In this document: piece after piece, positions 55,047-63,489 of the stretch
How positions within the stretch are numbered: the stretch's first letter is position 1
Layout: every line of letters begins with the position of its first letter
Assembly: GCF_017311165.1 (NCBI RefSeq)
Contig: NZ_CP062973.1
Location: 682,001 to 746,000, forward strand
Length of the DNA: 64,000 nt
From: Psychroflexus sp. ALD_RP9
GTDB lineage: Bacteria; Bacteroidota; Bacteroidia; Flavobacteriales; Flavobacteriaceae
Direction of reading: 5' to 3'
Translations under genes and position numbers: made by a program
The notes under the pieces: model-generated
What the model saw: only the letters and a program-made list of their open reading frames with translations
Database searches by the model: none
What the model was told of the DNA's origin: nothing

Positions 55047-55886
55047 TTAAGATTCTTTAGTTTCATCAGACTTTGCAGCTTCTTTTTTTGCCTCTTCTTT
55101 TTCTACTTCGGCTTTTTTAGCTTCAGCTGCTTTCTTGGCTTCAGCATCAGCAGCTTTTTTAGCCTCAGCTTCTTTCTTTTCAGTTGCTTTAGCCTCTTGT
55201 CTAGCACTAACACCATCAATAATAGCGTCTGACATATAAGAGACTACTTTTTTGATAGATCTTGAAGCATCATCATTAGCTGGCACAGCATAATCAACAT
55301 CTCTTGGGTTAGAGTTCGTGTCAATCATTGCAAAAATAGGAATGTTTAATTTTTGTGCTTCTTTAACTGCAATGTGCTCTCTAAGTGTATCAACAACAAA
55401 TAAAGCTGCTGGAAGCCTAGTCATGTCAGAAATAGAACCTAAGTTCTTTTCTAATTTGGCACGCATACGATTAACCTGTAATTGCTCTTTTTTAGATAAT
55501 GAATCAAAAGAACCATCTTTTTTCATACGGTCTACTGATGCCATTTTCTTAACAGATTTTCTAATCGTTACGAAATTGGTTAACATACCACCAGGCCATC
55601 TTTCTGTAATGTATGGCATGTTAGCTCTTTTTGCTTCTTCAGCTACAATTTCTTTAGCTTGTTTTTTTGTCGCTACAAATAATATTTTACGACCACTCGC
55701 TGCTATTTTAGCAAGTGCGTCAGCAGTTTCTTGCATTTTTGCAGCGGTCTTATATAAATTGATAATGTGAATCCCATTACGCTCCATATAGATATATGGT
55801 GCCATATTTGGGTTCCAACGTCTTGTGAGGTGTCCAAAATGAACGCCCGCGTCAAGTAGTTCTTTAACTTCTACTTCTTTTGCCAT
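55047..55886 (-). CDS. rpsB: 30S ribosomal protein S2, with a long Lys/Ala/Glu tail
   Basis: S2 bridges the 30S head and body and recruits S1. The 279-aa product has the S2 signatures LLDAGVHFGHLTRRWNPNMAPYIY and AALFVVDTLREHIAVKEAQ. After residue about 222 comes a tail of about 55 residues built of Lys, Ala and Glu (KKEAEAKKAADAEAKKAAE), longer than E. coli S2 and probably an extended helix. Upstream, at 55933-55950, is a bulged hairpin GGCAAAT/ATTTGGCC that may belong to an rpsB leader; the promoter is not clear. Confidence 0.96.
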   Translation of the reverse strand: MAKEVEVKELLDAGVHFGHLTRRWNPNMAPYIYMERNGIHIINLYKTAAKMQETADALAKIAASGRKILFVATKKQAKEIVAEEAKRANMPYITERWPGGMLTNFVTIRKSVKKMASVDRMKKDGSFDSLSKKEQLQVNRMRAKLEKNLGSISDMTRLPAALFVVDTLREHIAVKEAQKLNIPIFAMIDTNSNPRDVDYAVPANDDASRSIKKVVSYMSDAIIDGVSARQEAKATEKKEAEAKKAADAEAKKAAEAKKAEVEKEEAKKEAAKSDETKES

Positions 55887-56045
55887 TGTTTTAATAGTTT
55901 ACGTTCTTGTTTTTTAGTAGCAATAAATAAGTGGCAAATTTTATTTGGCCTTATCTATTTAGATGCTAAACTGTTTTGGCATTAAAGCCTTTTAACAAAA
56001 AAAAATTAATTTTATTTTTAAGTGGCTATGCAGCCTGACGACCAA

Positions 56046-56432
56046 TTAACGTTTTGAGAATTGGTATTTCTTTCTTGCTTTCTTTTGACCGAATTTCTTT
56101 CTTTCGACCATTCTTGGATCTCTCATCAATAAACCCTCAGGCTTAAGAATGCTTCTGTATTCAGGGTTGATTTCGCATAATGCTCTTGATATTGCTAGCC
56201 TAATTGCTTCAGCTTGACCAGTGATACCACCACCAAAGACATTAACATTAATATCAAATTTCCCTGTATTGTCAGTTAGCTCCATTGGCTGACCAATTTT
56301 ATACAATAATGGTCCAGTTGTAAAGTAATCATTAACTTTTTTCTTGTTAATTGTCACCTCACCTTTTCCTTCTGAAAGGTAAACTCTAGCAACTGCGGTT
56401 TTTCTACGACCTATTTTGTGAATTGTCTCCAT
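56046..56432 (-). CDS. rpsI: 30S ribosomal protein S9
   Basis: S9 sits in the 30S head with its C-terminal tail reaching the P-site tRNA. The 128-aa product starts METIHKIGRRKTAVARVYLSEG, has NVFGGGITGQAEAIRLAISRAL, and ends in the basic SKR (Lys-Arg) typical of S9. It overlaps the rplM stop by 1 bp (TAATG), so it is translationally coupled to L13. Confidence 0.97.
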   Translation of the reverse strand: METIHKIGRRKTAVARVYLSEGKGEVTINKKKVNDYFTTGPLLYKIGQPMELTDNTGKFDINVNVFGGGITGQAEAIRLAISRALCEINPEYRSILKPEGLLMRDPRMVERKKFGQKKARKKYQFSKR

Positions 56433-56887
56433 TACACGAGTTCGTTTATGTTAATTTGTTTTGGCTTTTGAGCTTCTAAATTATGCTCTGCATCTGTAAA
56501 AACGCGTAGATTTCTAAACAATGCTGAACCTAATTTATTTTTAGGCAACATACCTTTTACAGATTTTTCGATAAGTCTATCAGGATTCTTATCAAATAAC
56601 TCTTGCGCTTTCAAGCTTCTTTGTCCACCAGGATAACCTGTGTGTCTCAAATACTCTTTAGCGTCCCACTTTTTACCCGTCAGGCTAACTTTAGCAGCGT
56701 TGATAACAATAACGTTATCACCACAGTCAACGTGAGGTGTAAAGTCTGGCTTGTGTTTACCTCGTAGCATTTTGGCAACTACTGAAGCTAAACGACCAAG
56801 CGACTGACCTTCAGCATCTACTAGAACCCACTCTTTATTAACTGAGTTTTTGTTAGCAGAAACTGTTTTGTAACTTAATGTGTTCAC
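56432..56887 (-). CDS. rplM: 50S ribosomal protein L13
   Basis: Early assembly protein of the 50S subunit. The 151-aa product has DAEGQSLGRLASVVAKMLRGKHKPDFTPHVDCGD and the VKGMLPKNKLGSALFRNLRVF signature. The start is GTG (MNTLSYKTVSANK), fitting the usual flavobacterial L13 N-terminus. Its leader of about 55 nt begins with a hairpin and follows a full consensus promoter. It forms an operon with rpsI. Confidence 0.97.
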   Translation of the reverse strand: MNTLSYKTVSANKNSVNKEWVLVDAEGQSLGRLASVVAKMLRGKHKPDFTPHVDCGDNVIVINAAKVSLTGKKWDAKEYLRHTGYPGGQRSLKAQELFDKNPDRLIEKSVKGMLPKNKLGSALFRNLRVFTDAEHNLEAQKPKQININELV

Positions 56888-56919
56888 ACTTAACTTTTTT
56901 AATTAAACATTCCTATTTT

Positions 56920-56941
56920 CCTATTTCAGTTTTGAAACAGG
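56920..56941 (-). promoter_or_regulatory. 5'-terminal stem-loop in the rplM leader, possible L13 leader element
   Basis: A 9-bp stem (CTGTTTCA pairing with TGAAATAG, plus a G-C closing pair, one G-U pair) with a 4-nt loop, 33 bp before the rplM GTG. The promoter at 56946 puts the mRNA start at the base of this stem. L13 is autoregulated in some bacteria through mRNA leaders (established for other taxa); whether this is one here is inference. Confidence 0.45.
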
Positions 56942-56945
56942 CGTG

Positions 56946-56975
56946 CAAATTTACGATTATAAATTTTAATAGCAA
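56946..56975 (-). promoter_or_regulatory. Promoter of rplM-rpsI
   Basis: Minus strand: TTG (56973-56975), exactly 19 bp, TAAATTTG (56946-56953), a full consensus. The -33 TTG overlaps the arm of a small hairpin at 56971-56987 (AGCAAAT/ATTTGCT) that probably terminates icd. Confidence 0.8.
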
Positions 56976-57024
56976 ATCTGATTTGCTTTTTATTATTTAA
57001 TCGTTCTTATTATCAATGATTTAA

Positions 57025-58458
57025 TTATTGTCCTTGCCCTAAAGAAAAGCCTCTTTTACCATCAAAAGTGTAAAGGTTTTCTGTTTTTATTACATCAAAA
57101 TTAGCGTCTAGACAATTTTGAAGTAACTCAATAATCAAATGCTTTTCAACAGTATTTCCATCTGCATAAAAGCGGCAACGCCAGTGATCGGTAGAGAAGG
57201 TTTCTTCGTGAGCATTCGGCCATACTTTTACACCTCGATTGGTAATCATGATTAGATTTAAATCTCCTGCTTTTACTTTTGAAAGCGCTTCACCTAATAC
57301 ATTAGGATCTCTGTCTTTATGATGCAAAAATACATCGACACCAACTAATTCTTTTTTATGTTCTTTGACTTTATATTCATGAAATGAAATAGGTTTATTT
57401 TCTTCACCGGTTGAAGTGATTGGTAATTGTTGTGGTAAATGACCAAAATTTGAAATGACTGCATCAGCAAATTCACTTGTGGTCAGTTTCTTTTTACTGT
57501 GTGCCTCGCTATAGATATCTGCAGTGTGCAAACCATCTTCTATGGTTTTTAAAATTGCTGCCTCAATCGTTTTCGCTTCTTGGTTAAAACCAATATGATT
57601 AAGCATATGTACTGCAGCCATCAATAAACCTGTAGGATTTGCTATACCTTTGCCAGCTATATCAGGTGCTGAACCATGAATAGCCTCAAACATTTGACAC
57701 TTTTCACCTATATTACTAGAGCCACACAAACCTACAGATCCTGAAATTTCAGCTGCGATATCTGAAATGATATCACCATATAAATTAGCAGTTACAATAA
57801 CATCGAAATCTTGTGGTCTGTTGGCAAGTTTTGCAGAAGCAATGTCTATAATATGATGATCACTTTCTATTTGCGGATAGTCTGCACGAATTTCATTAAA
57901 AACACGTCTAAACAAACCATCTGTTTGTTTCATGATGTTATCTTTAGAGAAGCAAGTAACACGTTTACGATTATTAGCAACAGCATATTCGAATGCGTAT
58001 TTAATGATTTTTTCGCAACCTGGTCTTGTAATTAGTTTTAGACACTGCTCAACCTCATCAGTTTGGCGATGTTCTATTCCTGCGTATAAGTCTTCTTCAT
58101 TCTCTCGAATAATAACAACATCCATTTCTGGGTGTTTAGTATCAATAAAAGGTGCAAAACTTCTACAAGGTCTTACGTTTGCAAATAGATTAAGTGTTTT
58201 TCTTGTCGTGACATTAAGACTTTTATAACCACCACCTTGAGGTGTTGTTATTGGCGCCTTTAAAAAAATTTTGTTTTGTCGGATTGCATCCCAAGCATCG
58301 TTTGAAATACCTGAAGTATTACCAGAAAGATAAACTTTCTCTCCAATCTCAACTTCATCAAAAGCCAAGTCAGCTTTAGTAGCTTTTAAAACTTTTAGGG
58401 TTGCATCCATAATTTCAGGACCAATTCCGTCACCTTTTGCAATTGTAATTCGTTTCAT
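57025..58458 (-). CDS. icd: Isocitrate dehydrogenase, likely NADP-dependent, long form
   Basis: Oxidises isocitrate to 2-oxoglutarate in the TCA cycle, giving NADPH. The 477-aa product has the isopropylmalate/isocitrate dehydrogenase fold: ITIAKGDGIGPEIMDA, RENEEDLYAGIEHRQ, and the signature NLYGDIISDIAAEISGSVGLCGSSNIG with the metal Asp. After residue about 340 it carries an extra C-terminal domain of about 140 residues, as in the Thermus-type and alpha-proteobacterial long enzymes. NADP preference is inferred from family. It has its own -7 element and ends before the rplM promoter. Confidence 0.92.
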   Translation of the reverse strand: MKRITIAKGDGIGPEIMDATLKVLKATKADLAFDEVEIGEKVYLSGNTSGISNDAWDAIRQNKIFLKAPITTPQGGGYKSLNVTTRKTLNLFANVRPCRSFAPFIDTKHPEMDVVIIRENEEDLYAGIEHRQTDEVEQCLKLITRPGCEKIIKYAFEYAVANNRKRVTCFSKDNIMKQTDGLFRRVFNEIRADYPQIESDHHIIDIASAKLANRPQDFDVIVTANLYGDIISDIAAEISGSVGLCGSSNIGEKCQMFEAIHGSAPDIAGKGIANPTGLLMAAVHMLNHIGFNQEAKTIEAAILKTIEDGLHTADIYSEAHSKKKLTTSEFADAVISNFGHLPQQLPITSTGEENKPISFHEYKVKEHKKELVGVDVFLHHKDRDPNVLGEALSKVKAGDLNLIMITNRGVKVWPNAHEETFSTDHWRCRFYADGNTVEKHLIIELLQNCLDANFDVIKTENLYTFDGKRGFSLGQGQ

Positions 58459-58474
58459 ATTTTAATTTTTAATG

Positions 58475-58482
58475 CAAACTTA
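58475..58482 (-). promoter_or_regulatory. -7 promoter element for icd
   Basis: TAAGTTTG on the minus strand, a perfect consensus, 16 bp before the icd ATG at 58458. A long imperfect inverted repeat (AAGTTTATTAAT at 58490 and ATTAATCATAAACTT at 58521) covers the expected -33 region. Confidence 0.55.
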
Positions 58483-58550
58483 AAACATAAAGTTTATTAA
58501 TCTTTATTTATATTAAATATATTAATCATAAACTTAATAAATGTCATTTA

Positions 58551-58588
58551 TAATTAAAAAAGCCACAGTAATGTGGCTTTTTTAATTA
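58551..58588 (-). terminator. Bidirectional terminator after the small secreted-protein gene
   Basis: A 17-bp perfect stem, TAATTAAAAAAGCCACA (58551-58567) with TGTGGCTTTTTTAATTA (58572-58588), and a GTAA loop. Both arms end in A or T runs, so it works for either strand; the only gene running into it is the small minus-strand one at 58607. Confidence 0.88.
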
Positions 58589-58606
58589 AGTCGTTAGTAA
58601 ATGAAA

Positions 58607-58954
58607 TCAGTTCAATGATTGGTATAATTTCATAAAATACGCGAAACGTTCTGGTGAAACGATCGCTTTAACCTCTTTCTTAAAAGAATTATGAGCTCGT
58701 CTTTTAAGATTTGAAAGTCCTTTTTTATCAGTGTTTGAAGATTCAGCACGCTCTATGCTTGTGTGAAATTTCACGATACTTGCTTCAAGTTGATTTATAT
58801 GACTTTCAGACAACTCCATTTGGTCGCCGATTTTTTTGGCTTGCATTTCTGCAGTAGATTTAATTTCCTCGTTGCTAATTTCTTGTGCATTAGCAGTTAA
58901 GCCCATTGCTAAAAAAGCAAAAACAACTAGTGTAATTTTTAAAATTGATTTCAT
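58607..58954 (-). CDS. Small secreted helical protein of unknown function
   Basis: A 115-aa protein with a signal peptide (residues 1-23, hydrophobic 5-20, ending TANAQ). The mature part is about 92 residues, charged and helix-forming (EMQAKKIGDQMELSESHINQLEASIVKF, then KKGLSNLKRRAHNSFKKEVKAIVSPERFAYFMKLY). The layout loosely recalls Spy/CpxP-type periplasmic chaperones, but no LTxxQ repeats are present, so no function is assigned. It starts 48 bp after cysN and ends at a strong terminator. Confidence 0.6.
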   Translation of the reverse strand: MKSILKITLVVFAFLAMGLTANAQEISNEEIKSTAEMQAKKIGDQMELSESHINQLEASIVKFHTSIERAESSNTDKKGLSNLKRRAHNSFKKEVKAIVSPERFAYFMKLYQSLN

Positions 58955-59002
58955 ATTTAAAATTTTGGTTAAAATTATAAAAAAAAATAGAATAATTAAT
59001 CT

Positions 59003-60259
59003 TTAAACTAACATTCCTGCAGCAACGGTTTCTTTAGTAGAGTCATCAACCAAAATAATACTTCCAGTATTGCGATTATCTCGATAAGCATCTAACATCA
59101 AGCGATGGGTTGTTCTAATCTTTACACGTGCAATATCATTCATTTTAAGTGATTTATCATCGGTTACACGATCATAGGTGTTGATATTTATTTTATAAAC
59201 CACTTCTTTAATAATTGCTTTCTGTTCATTAGATGTATGCATAATACTATATTTAGTTCTTGGTTTTGCAGCATCATTATTTAACCAGCAAAGCATTACA
59301 TCAAACTCTTGAAGCATTTCAGGTTGGTTGTTGGTTCGTACAATCATATCTCCACGGCTGACGTCAATATCATCTTCAAGTGTCATCGAAATTGACATAG
59401 GTGCAAAAGCTTCAGAAATTTCACGTTCACCTGAATTAATTGATTTTATTTTTGAAGTAAAGCCTGATGGTAAAACAGTAATTTCATCTCCGACGCGATA
59501 AATTCCGCCGGCAATTCTGCCCGCATAACCTCGATAGTCAATAAAACCTTCACGTTGTGGTCTAATGACTGTTTGAACCGCAAAACGGGCATCAATTTTA
59601 TTTATATCGCTACTAATATGAAGTGTTTCTAATTCATGTAACAAAGGTGAGCCTTGAAACCAGGTCATTTGCTCTGAGCGATTAACAACGTTATCTCCTA
59701 ATAGTGCGCTGATCGGAATGTAGCGAACATCTTTAATAAGAAGTTTTGAAGAAAACTCTTCAAACTGCTGAACGATATTATTATAAACCTCTTCCTTGTA
59801 ATCAACCAAGTCCATTTTATTAATACAAACGATAACATGTGGTATATTGAGTAATGAAGCAATAAAAGTATGGCGTTTAGTTTGCTCTATAACACCATGA
59901 CGTGCGTCTATTAAAATAACAGCTGCATTAGCTGTTGAAGCGCCTGTCACCATATTTCTTGTGTATTGTATGTGACCAGGCGTATCAGCAATAATAAATT
60001 TACGCTTTGGAGTTGTGAAGTATCTATAAGCAACGTCAATGGTAATACCTTGCTCGCGTTCATCTTTTAAGCCATCTGTAAATAAGGCTAAATCAACGCC
60101 TTCAATTCCCTTTTGTTTACTCGTTTGCTCTACTGAAGCTAATTGGTCTTCAAAAATTGATTTTGAATCGTAGAGTAAACGCCCGATTAAGGTACTTTTA
60201 CCATCATCTACACTTCCGGCTGTGGTAAATCTTAATAATTGGTTTTGATCTATTTTCAT
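59003..60259 (-). CDS. cysN: Sulfate adenylyltransferase subunit 1 (GTPase)
   Basis: GTPase subunit that drives ATP sulfurylase (CysD) to make APS from sulfate. The 418-aa product has G1 at residues 15-23 (GSVDDGKST), G3 DTPGH at 92-96, G4 NKMD at 147-150, then the beta-barrel domains. It is shorter than fused CysNC proteins, and CysC is a separate gene here. It is last in the cysQ-cysC-cysD-cysN operon, 40 bp after cysD. Confidence 0.95.
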   Translation of the reverse strand: MKIDQNQLLRFTTAGSVDDGKSTLIGRLLYDSKSIFEDQLASVEQTSKQKGIEGVDLALFTDGLKDEREQGITIDVAYRYFTTPKRKFIIADTPGHIQYTRNMVTGASTANAAVILIDARHGVIEQTKRHTFIASLLNIPHVIVCINKMDLVDYKEEVYNNIVQQFEEFSSKLLIKDVRYIPISALLGDNVVNRSEQMTWFQGSPLLHELETLHISSDINKIDARFAVQTVIRPQREGFIDYRGYAGRIAGGIYRVGDEITVLPSGFTSKIKSINSGEREISEAFAPMSISMTLEDDIDVSRGDMIVRTNNQPEMLQEFDVMLCWLNNDAAKPRTKYSIMHTSNEQKAIIKEVVYKININTYDRVTDDKSLKMNDIARVKIRTTHRLMLDAYRDNRNTGSIILVDDSTKETVAAGMLV

Positions 60260-60299
60260 ATTGAATTAAAGTCTTATGTTAGTAATTGGTTGATTTTTT

Positions 60300-61205
60300 T
60301 TAGAAATAACCTTCTTTTTTACGGTCTTCCATTGCGGTTTCAGAACGTTTATCATCAGTTCTATTACCTCGTTCAGTTTCGCGCATAGTTGAAACTTCTT
60401 CTACAATTTTTTCCATCGTATCGGCATCTGATTCAATACCGCCAGTAATCGTGATGTCACCTAAGGTTCTAAATCTAATTTTTTTGGTAACCACCTCTTC
60501 ATTTGGTTCTAATTTTAAAAACTCAGAATTAGGAATCCAAGAGCCGTTACGTCTCACTACTTCTCGTTCGTGAGCTATGTAAAGTGATGGGATTTCAATA
60601 TTTTCTTTTAAAAGGTAATTCCAAACATCCATTTCTGTCCAATTACTAATTGGAAAAGCTCTAAAGTGCTCACCTTCAAAATATTTCCCATTTAACAAAT
60701 TCCATAATTCCGGTCTTTGGTTTTTAGGGTCCCATTGCCCAAACTCGTCACGATGTGAAAAAAATCGTTCTTTAGCACGTGCTTTTTCTTCATCACGACG
60801 GCCTCCACCAATGGCGCAGTCAATCTTATTTGTTTCTATAGCGTCTAATAATGTAGTAATTTGCAAGGCATTTCTTGTGGCATTTTTGCCTTTTTCTTCA
60901 GCAACGCGACCTTGGTCTATTGATTCTTGTACAGAACCCACAATTAAACGAACGCCTAACTTTTCGACTAACTGATCTCTAAATTGAATAGTTTCAGGGA
61001 AATTATGGCCTGTATCAACATGCATTAAAGCAAACGGAATTTTGGCTGGATAAAATGCTTTTTTAGCTAAATGAGTTACCAAAATAGAATCTTTACCACC
61101 AGAAAATAATATTACAGGATTTTGAAACTGTGCCCAAACTTCACGTAAAATGAAGATGGCTTCAGATTCTAATTCTTCTAAATAATTTAAATAATATGAG
61201 TTCAT
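60300..61205 (-). CDS. cysD: Sulfate adenylyltransferase subunit 2
   Basis: Catalytic ATP sulfurylase subunit that adenylates sulfate to APS. The 301-aa product has the PP-loop SGGKDS (35-40) and the conserved AIGGGRRDEEKARAKERFFS and GKYFEGEHFRAFPISNWTEMDVW segments. The C-terminus ends in EDRKKEGYF, as in other CysD. It follows cysC by 12 bp. Confidence 0.95.
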   Translation of the reverse strand: MNSYYLNYLEELESEAIFILREVWAQFQNPVILFSGGKDSILVTHLAKKAFYPAKIPFALMHVDTGHNFPETIQFRDQLVEKLGVRLIVGSVQESIDQGRVAEEKGKNATRNALQITTLLDAIETNKIDCAIGGGRRDEEKARAKERFFSHRDEFGQWDPKNQRPELWNLLNGKYFEGEHFRAFPISNWTEMDVWNYLLKENIEIPSLYIAHEREVVRRNGSWIPNSEFLKLEPNEEVVTKKIRFRTLGDITITGGIESDADTMEKIVEEVSTMRETERGNRTDDKRSETAMEDRKKEGYF

Positions 61206-61217
61206 AATGTCTGTTTC

Positions 61218-61805
61218 TTAAAATTTATTGTTTAGGTAGTTTGTAATGGTTTTAACTGCTTCAGCAACCGATACTTGTTCTGTTTTAATATGTATATCTG
61301 GATTGACAGGTGCTTCGTAAGGCGCATCAATCCCTGTAAAGTTTTTTATTTCACCGGCACGCGCTTTTTTATACAAACCTTTAACATCGCGACGTTCACA
61401 CTCTTCTAGACTCGTATCTACAAATACTTCTACAAAGTCGGCTTCACCAACTATTTTTTTGACTTGTTCTCGGTCTGATTTTAATGGAGATACAAAAGCG
61501 GCAATTGTAATATGTCCAGCATCTACAAATAGTTTTGAAACCTCAGCTATTCGCCTAAGATTCTCTAAACGGTCTTCTTTTGTAAAACCAAGCCCTTTGT
61601 TAATTCCGCTTCTAATGTTGTCTCCATCTAAGCTATAAACTTGATATTTTTGTTTAAACAACTCTACTTCAACTTGGTTGGCAATAGTCGATTTTCCTGA
61701 ACCTGACAAGCCGGTAAACCAAAGCACAAAGGATTTATGATTATTGCGTTTATTACGGTCATTTCGACTTAAATCGTAATCGTGTATGACAATGTTATCG
61801 CTCAT
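61218..61805 (-). CDS. cysC: Adenylyl-sulfate kinase
   Basis: Phosphorylates APS to PAPS. The 195-aa product has the P-loop GLSGSGKST (32-40), YSLDGDNIRSGINKGLGFTKEDRLENLRRIAEV and the FVSPLKSDRE segment with the phosphorylated Ser of the family. It overlaps the cysQ stop by 4 bp (ATGA) and precedes cysD by 12 bp. Confidence 0.95.
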   Translation of the reverse strand: MSDNIVIHDYDLSRNDRNKRNNHKSFVLWFTGLSGSGKSTIANQVEVELFKQKYQVYSLDGDNIRSGINKGLGFTKEDRLENLRRIAEVSKLFVDAGHITIAAFVSPLKSDREQVKKIVGEADFVEVFVDTSLEECERRDVKGLYKKARAGEIKNFTGIDAPYEAPVNPDIHIKTEQVSVAEAVKTITNYLNNKF

Positions 61806-62620
61806 GATAGTGTGGTTACATGAAAATAGCCATTTAGCAAATTTTCGCGGTTATACAGCATTTCTTCGTTGGTATCAAGGCTTATCACCTTTAGGCCAAC
61901 GCCACTACAAATAGCTTGCCCAGCTGCTGTATCCCATTCCATTGTAGGAGCATAGCGCGGATATACATCGGCTTTACCTTCTGCAACAAGACAGAATTTT
62001 AAAGAGCTCCCTTTTGAAACAATTTCAACTGGTTTTTGATACTTTTCTTCTAAAGTATTGATAAATTGTTTTGTATCATCATTCATGTGAGAACGACTTC
62101 CTACAACTTGAATAGTCGAAGCTCCAGTTTTTGGTTTTAAAACTTCAGCTTTGCTTAAAACTACATCTAAATTGAAGTTGCTTTTTGGGATTTCTACCTT
62201 AATTGATTTTTGTTGTTCAGCATCACCAACATATAATTCACGTGTTGCAGGCACATAAATAACACCAAAAATTGGTTTTTGATTTTCTACTAAAGCGATA
62301 TTTACGGTAAATTCACCGTTTTTCTTAACAAATTCTTTAGTACCATCAATAGGGTCAACAATCCAGCAAGAGTTCCAATTCTGGCGTGTTTTGTAATCAA
62401 TGGCTTTATTCTCTTCACTAATAATTGGTATCTCAGTTTTAGAAAGGTAAGACATAATTACCCGATTTGATTCTTGATCGGCGATTGTTAAAGGTGAATC
62501 ATCTGACTTGTAGGCAACCTCAAAATCAGTGGCGTAAATCTTCATGATTTCTTCTCCAGCGTCTATAGCTGCTGTTATTGCCAAGTGGTGTAGTTTATTC
62601 ATTGAGCTAGTTAACTTCAT
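61802..62620 (-). CDS. cysQ: 3'(2'),5'-bisphosphate nucleotidase CysQ
   Basis: Removes the 3' phosphate of PAP, the by-product of PAPS use, preventing its build-up. The 272-aa product is of the inositol-monophosphatase fold. It has the metal motif EE at 69-70, DPIDGTKEF at 89-97 (Asp89, Asp92) and MEWDTAAGQAI near 230. It heads the sulfate-activation operon. Two starts are possible: MKLTSSMNKL at 62620 and Met7 (62602), whose product begins MNKLHHLAITAAIDAG and fits relatives better. The -7 element at 62629 permits both. Confidence 0.93.
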   Translation of the reverse strand: MKLTSSMNKLHHLAITAAIDAGEEIMKIYATDFEVAYKSDDSPLTIADQESNRVIMSYLSKTEIPIISEENKAIDYKTRQNWNSCWIVDPIDGTKEFVKKNGEFTVNIALVENQKPIFGVIYVPATRELYVGDAEQQKSIKVEIPKSNFNLDVVLSKAEVLKPKTGASTIQVVGSRSHMNDDTKQFINTLEEKYQKPVEIVSKGSSLKFCLVAEGKADVYPRYAPTMEWDTAAGQAICSGVGLKVISLDTNEEMLYNRENLLNGYFHVTTLS

Positions 62621-62628
62621 TTTGGAGA

Positions 62629-62636
62629 CAAAAGTA
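62629..62636 (-). promoter_or_regulatory. -7 promoter element for the cysQCDN operon
   Basis: TACTTTTG on the minus strand, a perfect TAnnTTTG, 8 bp before the ATG at 62620 and 26 bp before the alternative at 62602. If transcription starts 3-7 bp downstream, the first start would be nearly leaderless. Confidence 0.55.
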
Positions 62637-62759
62637 TATAATTTCTATTAAATTAGTAGACTAATAAAATAGATATCACTTTATGACAGTGTTAAATTTT
62701 AAATCACTTGTTTTTATTTAGGTTTAAAAAACAAATAAGTGTATTTTCAACATTAAAAT

Positions 62760-63482
62760 ATGATTATGAAAAGTGTTTTACTCATTTCAGTTTTTTTAGT
62801 AACACTAGCGATACAAAGTCAAGACATTCACAAACATAAGCCTTGGAATGATTTACTTCAAGCCTTTGTAAATGATGATGGCTTAGTTAATTATGCCGCG
62901 TTTAAGTCAAAAGAAGCTGAGCTTGATCAGTACCTTTCACGACTTAACAAGCAATATCAACCAACGCAATTTACAGAAGCCCAAAAAAAAGCTTACCTTA
63001 TAAATGCTTATAATGCCTATACAGTAAAACTAATTTTAAAACATTATCCAGTAAAAAGCATTAAAGCAATCGGTGGGTTTTTAGAAAGTCCGTTTAAACT
63101 GAAGTTTGTAAAACTTGGAGGAAAAACTTATAATTTAGATCAAATTGAAAAAGAAATGCTTTTAGAAATGGGCGATGCACGTGTACATTTTGCTATTAAT
63201 TGTGCTTCATTTTCTTGTCCTGCATTAAGTAATAAAGCCTATATTGCTGATCAATTAAACCTTCAATTAGAGCTTGCTAGCCGAAAATTTATCAATTCTG
63301 ATAAAAATAGCATCAAACAAAACCAACTGAAACTTTCGAAAATTTTCAAATGGTATTCATCTGATTTTGAAGCTTATTCTGGTTCGGTTAAACAGTTTAT
63401 ACAAAACTATTATACTGGCCGAATATCATCTGATATTGACATTGAATATATGGACTATTCTTGGAAATTAAACAAACAATAA
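62760..63482 (+). CDS. DUF547 domain-containing secreted protein
   Basis: A 240-aa exported protein with a signal peptide (hydrophobic residues about 6-18, then QSQDIHKHK). The DUF547 domain follows (YAAFKSKEAELDQYLSRL, KAYLINAYNAYTVKLILKHYP, VHFAINCASFSCPALS near 135-150, with the conserved Asn and Cys pair). The function of DUF547 is unknown. The Ala-Tyr/Asn-rich pattern has been compared to papain-like folds, which I cannot test. ATG at 62760 and 62766 are both possible. It is divergent from cysQ and 7 bp before the glycosyltransferase gene. Confidence 0.75.
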   Translation: MIMKSVLLISVFLVTLAIQSQDIHKHKPWNDLLQAFVNDDGLVNYAAFKSKEAELDQYLSRLNKQYQPTQFTEAQKKAYLINAYNAYTVKLILKHYPVKSIKAIGGFLESPFKLKFVKLGGKTYNLDQIEKEMLLEMGDARVHFAINCASFSCPALSNKAYIADQLNLQLELASRKFINSDKNSIKQNQLKLSKIFKWYSSDFEAYSGSVKQFIQNYYTGRISSDIDIEYMDYSWKLNKQ

Positions 63483-63489
63483 ACTAGTT

